A DNA stretch of 64,000 bases. Source: Erythroxylum novogranatense (lineage: Eukaryota > Streptophyta > Magnoliopsida > Malpighiales > Erythroxylaceae). Below are positions 62,203 to 64,000 of this stretch, in pieces. Position 1 is the stretch's first letter. The number at the start of each line of letters is the position of its first letter. A program made the translations under genes and the position numbers. The notes below the pieces were generated by a model that was not told the origin of the DNA, ran no database searches, and was given only the letters and a program-made list of their open reading frames with translations. Location: contig CM057234.1 of the NCBI GenBank assembly GCA_029891385.1, forward strand, positions 24,352,350 to 24,416,349, in the 5' to 3' direction.

Positions 62203-62440
62203 GATTCTTTGAGTTATGCCGTTAATTTTAGGTGATGAACTTGTAACTTATATAGTTGACTTATGCCTTTAATTTTATATCTCAATCATAGGGAGATAAA
62301 ATATTTTCAATAGATGAATAAGTTGTATAGTACAATAAAAGTTGTATATGTATGTGTGTGTGTATTGTGTTCCTCATCAATAAAAAAAACACGTCTATCA
62401 ACACTAACTTCCATGTTAATATTGTTTTAAATTGATAAGA

Positions 62441-63400
62441 AAGTTTATTTGGAGATCTTGAAAAATGCTTGACAAGATATACATTATAGATTGAATTTTG
62501 AATTTTTTACCTCGTTTTATAATCATCAAAGGATTACAAGGATATCATTTAGATTATTTTAATGAAAAATTAAGCATATGGGAGGCTATTGCAGATCATA
62601 TGTTATCTGCATATGTTAATACATTATCTAGCAGTAGATGATGCCTTGAAGGTCACCTATGCATTTTTTTAACTTCATATTTATTCTTTGTTCTATATAA
62701 AATGAGGGAAATCCCTTATGAACAATAGGAAAAAAAAAACAAATACTTTTTTACGTTAAATTTTTCCCATTAAAAACTCTAACAAATAATAAACATAGCA
62801 AATTTTGTCTTGGTAGACATCCGGATCAGGGATAAACTATAAAGGAGGTATGAATCAAACAAATTTATCATTATTTATAATAATATACTTTTAAAAAGTA
62901 TAATATACTTAATATGTAATCTTAATCGATTTTATTAATAGTTTATAACATTTTATTAATAATTAATAACATATGTATTAGTTTAATAATGATAACAAAT
63001 TAATTCTATTGAACTTTTTATTTATTATATAATAATAATAATATTATTATTATTCTCATTTTATTTTAATATTTTTATTTTAAATATTTAATAATAAATT
63101 TGATTAATTTTATTGTTAATAAGGGACATTATAAAATTATTATTATTTTCTTAATTTATCGTATTTGCATATCAATTTAATTTTAAATTAATAACAAGAT
63201 TTAACAAATAATTTTATTTTATTAACATTTAGTAGTATATTAATTTGCCATAATTCCTTAATGATTGAGAATACAACTATAAGTTTAAATGTGATAATAA
63301 ATTAAGTATTTTATTTTATTTTTATTTATTATGTAATAATACTAATAAAATTGATGAATTTATCATTTTATTTATAATTCATGTTTTTAAAATTAATCAA
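62441..63400. other. AT-rich intergenic DNA, nothing recognised
   Basis: No coding frame, RNA gene or transposon end was found in this very AT-rich stretch. Confidence 0.5.
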
Positions 63401-63419
63401 TTTTTAAATTAATCAATAA

Positions 63420-63705
63420 AATTGTAAAATCTAAAATATAAATAATTTATAGGAAGTAATAATTGGTCAATAAGATACTAAGTCCAAAGAGCCAATGAGA
63501 TTAAAAATTATTTAATTCTTACAAATATTGTAAAATATGAAATAAATAATTTATTAAAAGTAAAATTACTTAATAAGATATTAAGTATAATAAGTTTATG
63601 AGATAGAAAAATTATTAGCATTGAGAACTATTAAAAAATATGAATTATAAACAATTTATTGAAGTAATAATTATTCAATAAGATACTAAGTCCAATGAAC
63701 CCTTT
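63420..63705. repeat. Diverged ~105-bp tandem repeat, about three units
   Basis: The anchor AATAAGATA(C/T)TAAGT recurs near 63469, 63572 and 63677, a spacing of about 103-105 bp, with neighbouring 'aaataatttat.gaagtaata' shared between units. Unit similarity is moderate. Confidence 0.6.
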
Positions 63706-64000
63706 AAAACAGAATACTTAACAATGGCAAATAATCCAATTGACTGATAAAACATGAATTAAAATTGACTTCGAATCCGAAAGGGAAGTATGAAAGGGAC
63801 AATTTTAATTATTAAAATTAAAATTCTTATGTCTTATATTTAGCATAAATAATTTTAGTTATAATACTTATCTCTTCAGCCATTTTAACTAAGCATTTAT
63901 TTCTCTTTTAATTTGTTGTTTGTTTATTTATTTGTTTGTCCTCTTGATTATTTGTTTATGTATTTACTTATTTATATCCTATATTTATATTCTTCACTTT

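Larger units (their letters stand above)
55930..62440 (+). mobile_element. Third Copia element, long but decayed
   Basis: Gag to RNase H can be followed from 56453 to 62202 on the plus strand. The 3' LTR begins just after the polypurine-like GAAGGGG at 62187-62193 and runs to about 62440. A matching 5' LTR remnant is at about 55930-56045. Shared phrases are 'cagttggcttatattttaaatttt' against 'tagttgacttatgcctttaatttt', and 'ctcaatta/tcata'. It is unlike the 48.5-55.4-kb array in sequence and retains all domains. Confidence 0.78.

Overview
This window is nuclear DNA of a flowering plant, most likely a woody eudicot. The evidence is three intron-bearing or promoter-bearing plant genes (a cycling Dof factor, a small secreted peptide precursor and a calmodulin-like protein). 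They sit in AT-rich intergenic DNA packed with decayed plant transposons. The species cannot be fixed from sequence alone. Most of the 64 kb is transposon-derived, and only about 2.4 kb is host coding sequence.

Layout. 1-10.4 kb is the 5' end of a minus-strand LTR retrotransposon: degenerate internal DNA, a tRNA-Met primer-binding site, then a roughly 4.2-kb LTR. That LTR is split by a related 2.8-kb solo LTR in the opposite orientation. 10.0-16.9 kb is a direct tandem duplication of a ~3.43-kb segment that carries the tail of that LTR and a minus-strand LINE RNase H fragment. 18.2-22.8 kb is the cycling Dof factor gene with a cluster of ACGT elements upstream, a CT-rich leader with short upstream ORFs, and one intron. 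26-29 kb holds a PIF/Harbinger-like element and a 1.9-kb hAT-like element whose interior is a GC-rich repeat. 30.46-30.95 kb is a three-exon gene for a 79-residue secreted peptide precursor with a PSY-like Asp-Tyr motif.

32.2-42.2 kb is a nearly full-length but dead LINE. It is split inside its reverse transcriptase by a 3.9-kb solo LTR of the same family as the one at 3.4 kb, with a perfect 5-bp target duplication. 42.2-45.4 kb is a ~3.2-kb AT-rich foldback element with a perfect 9-bp target duplication and a GC-rich loop. 46.25-47.04 kb is a TATA-led calmodulin-like gene whose two EF-hand loops both look weakened.

48.5-55.4 kb is a Copia array with three LTRs and two internal regions that appear to share the same deletion. 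Its first LTR is broken by other DNA that includes a hAT element with an 8-bp target duplication. 55.9-62.4 kb is a third, long but decayed Copia element, itself split by an LTR-like insertion. The last 1.5 kb is AT-rich and holds only a diverged ~105-bp tandem repeat.

The three host genes belong to unrelated pathways: photoperiod and flowering transcription, apoplastic peptide signalling, and calcium signalling. Nothing suggests that they act together. The most unusual objects are the giant hairpin, the variable cassette bounded by GTTGTGACC inverted repeats inside the large LTRs, the GC-rich satellite cargo in the hAT element, and the recombined Copia array.
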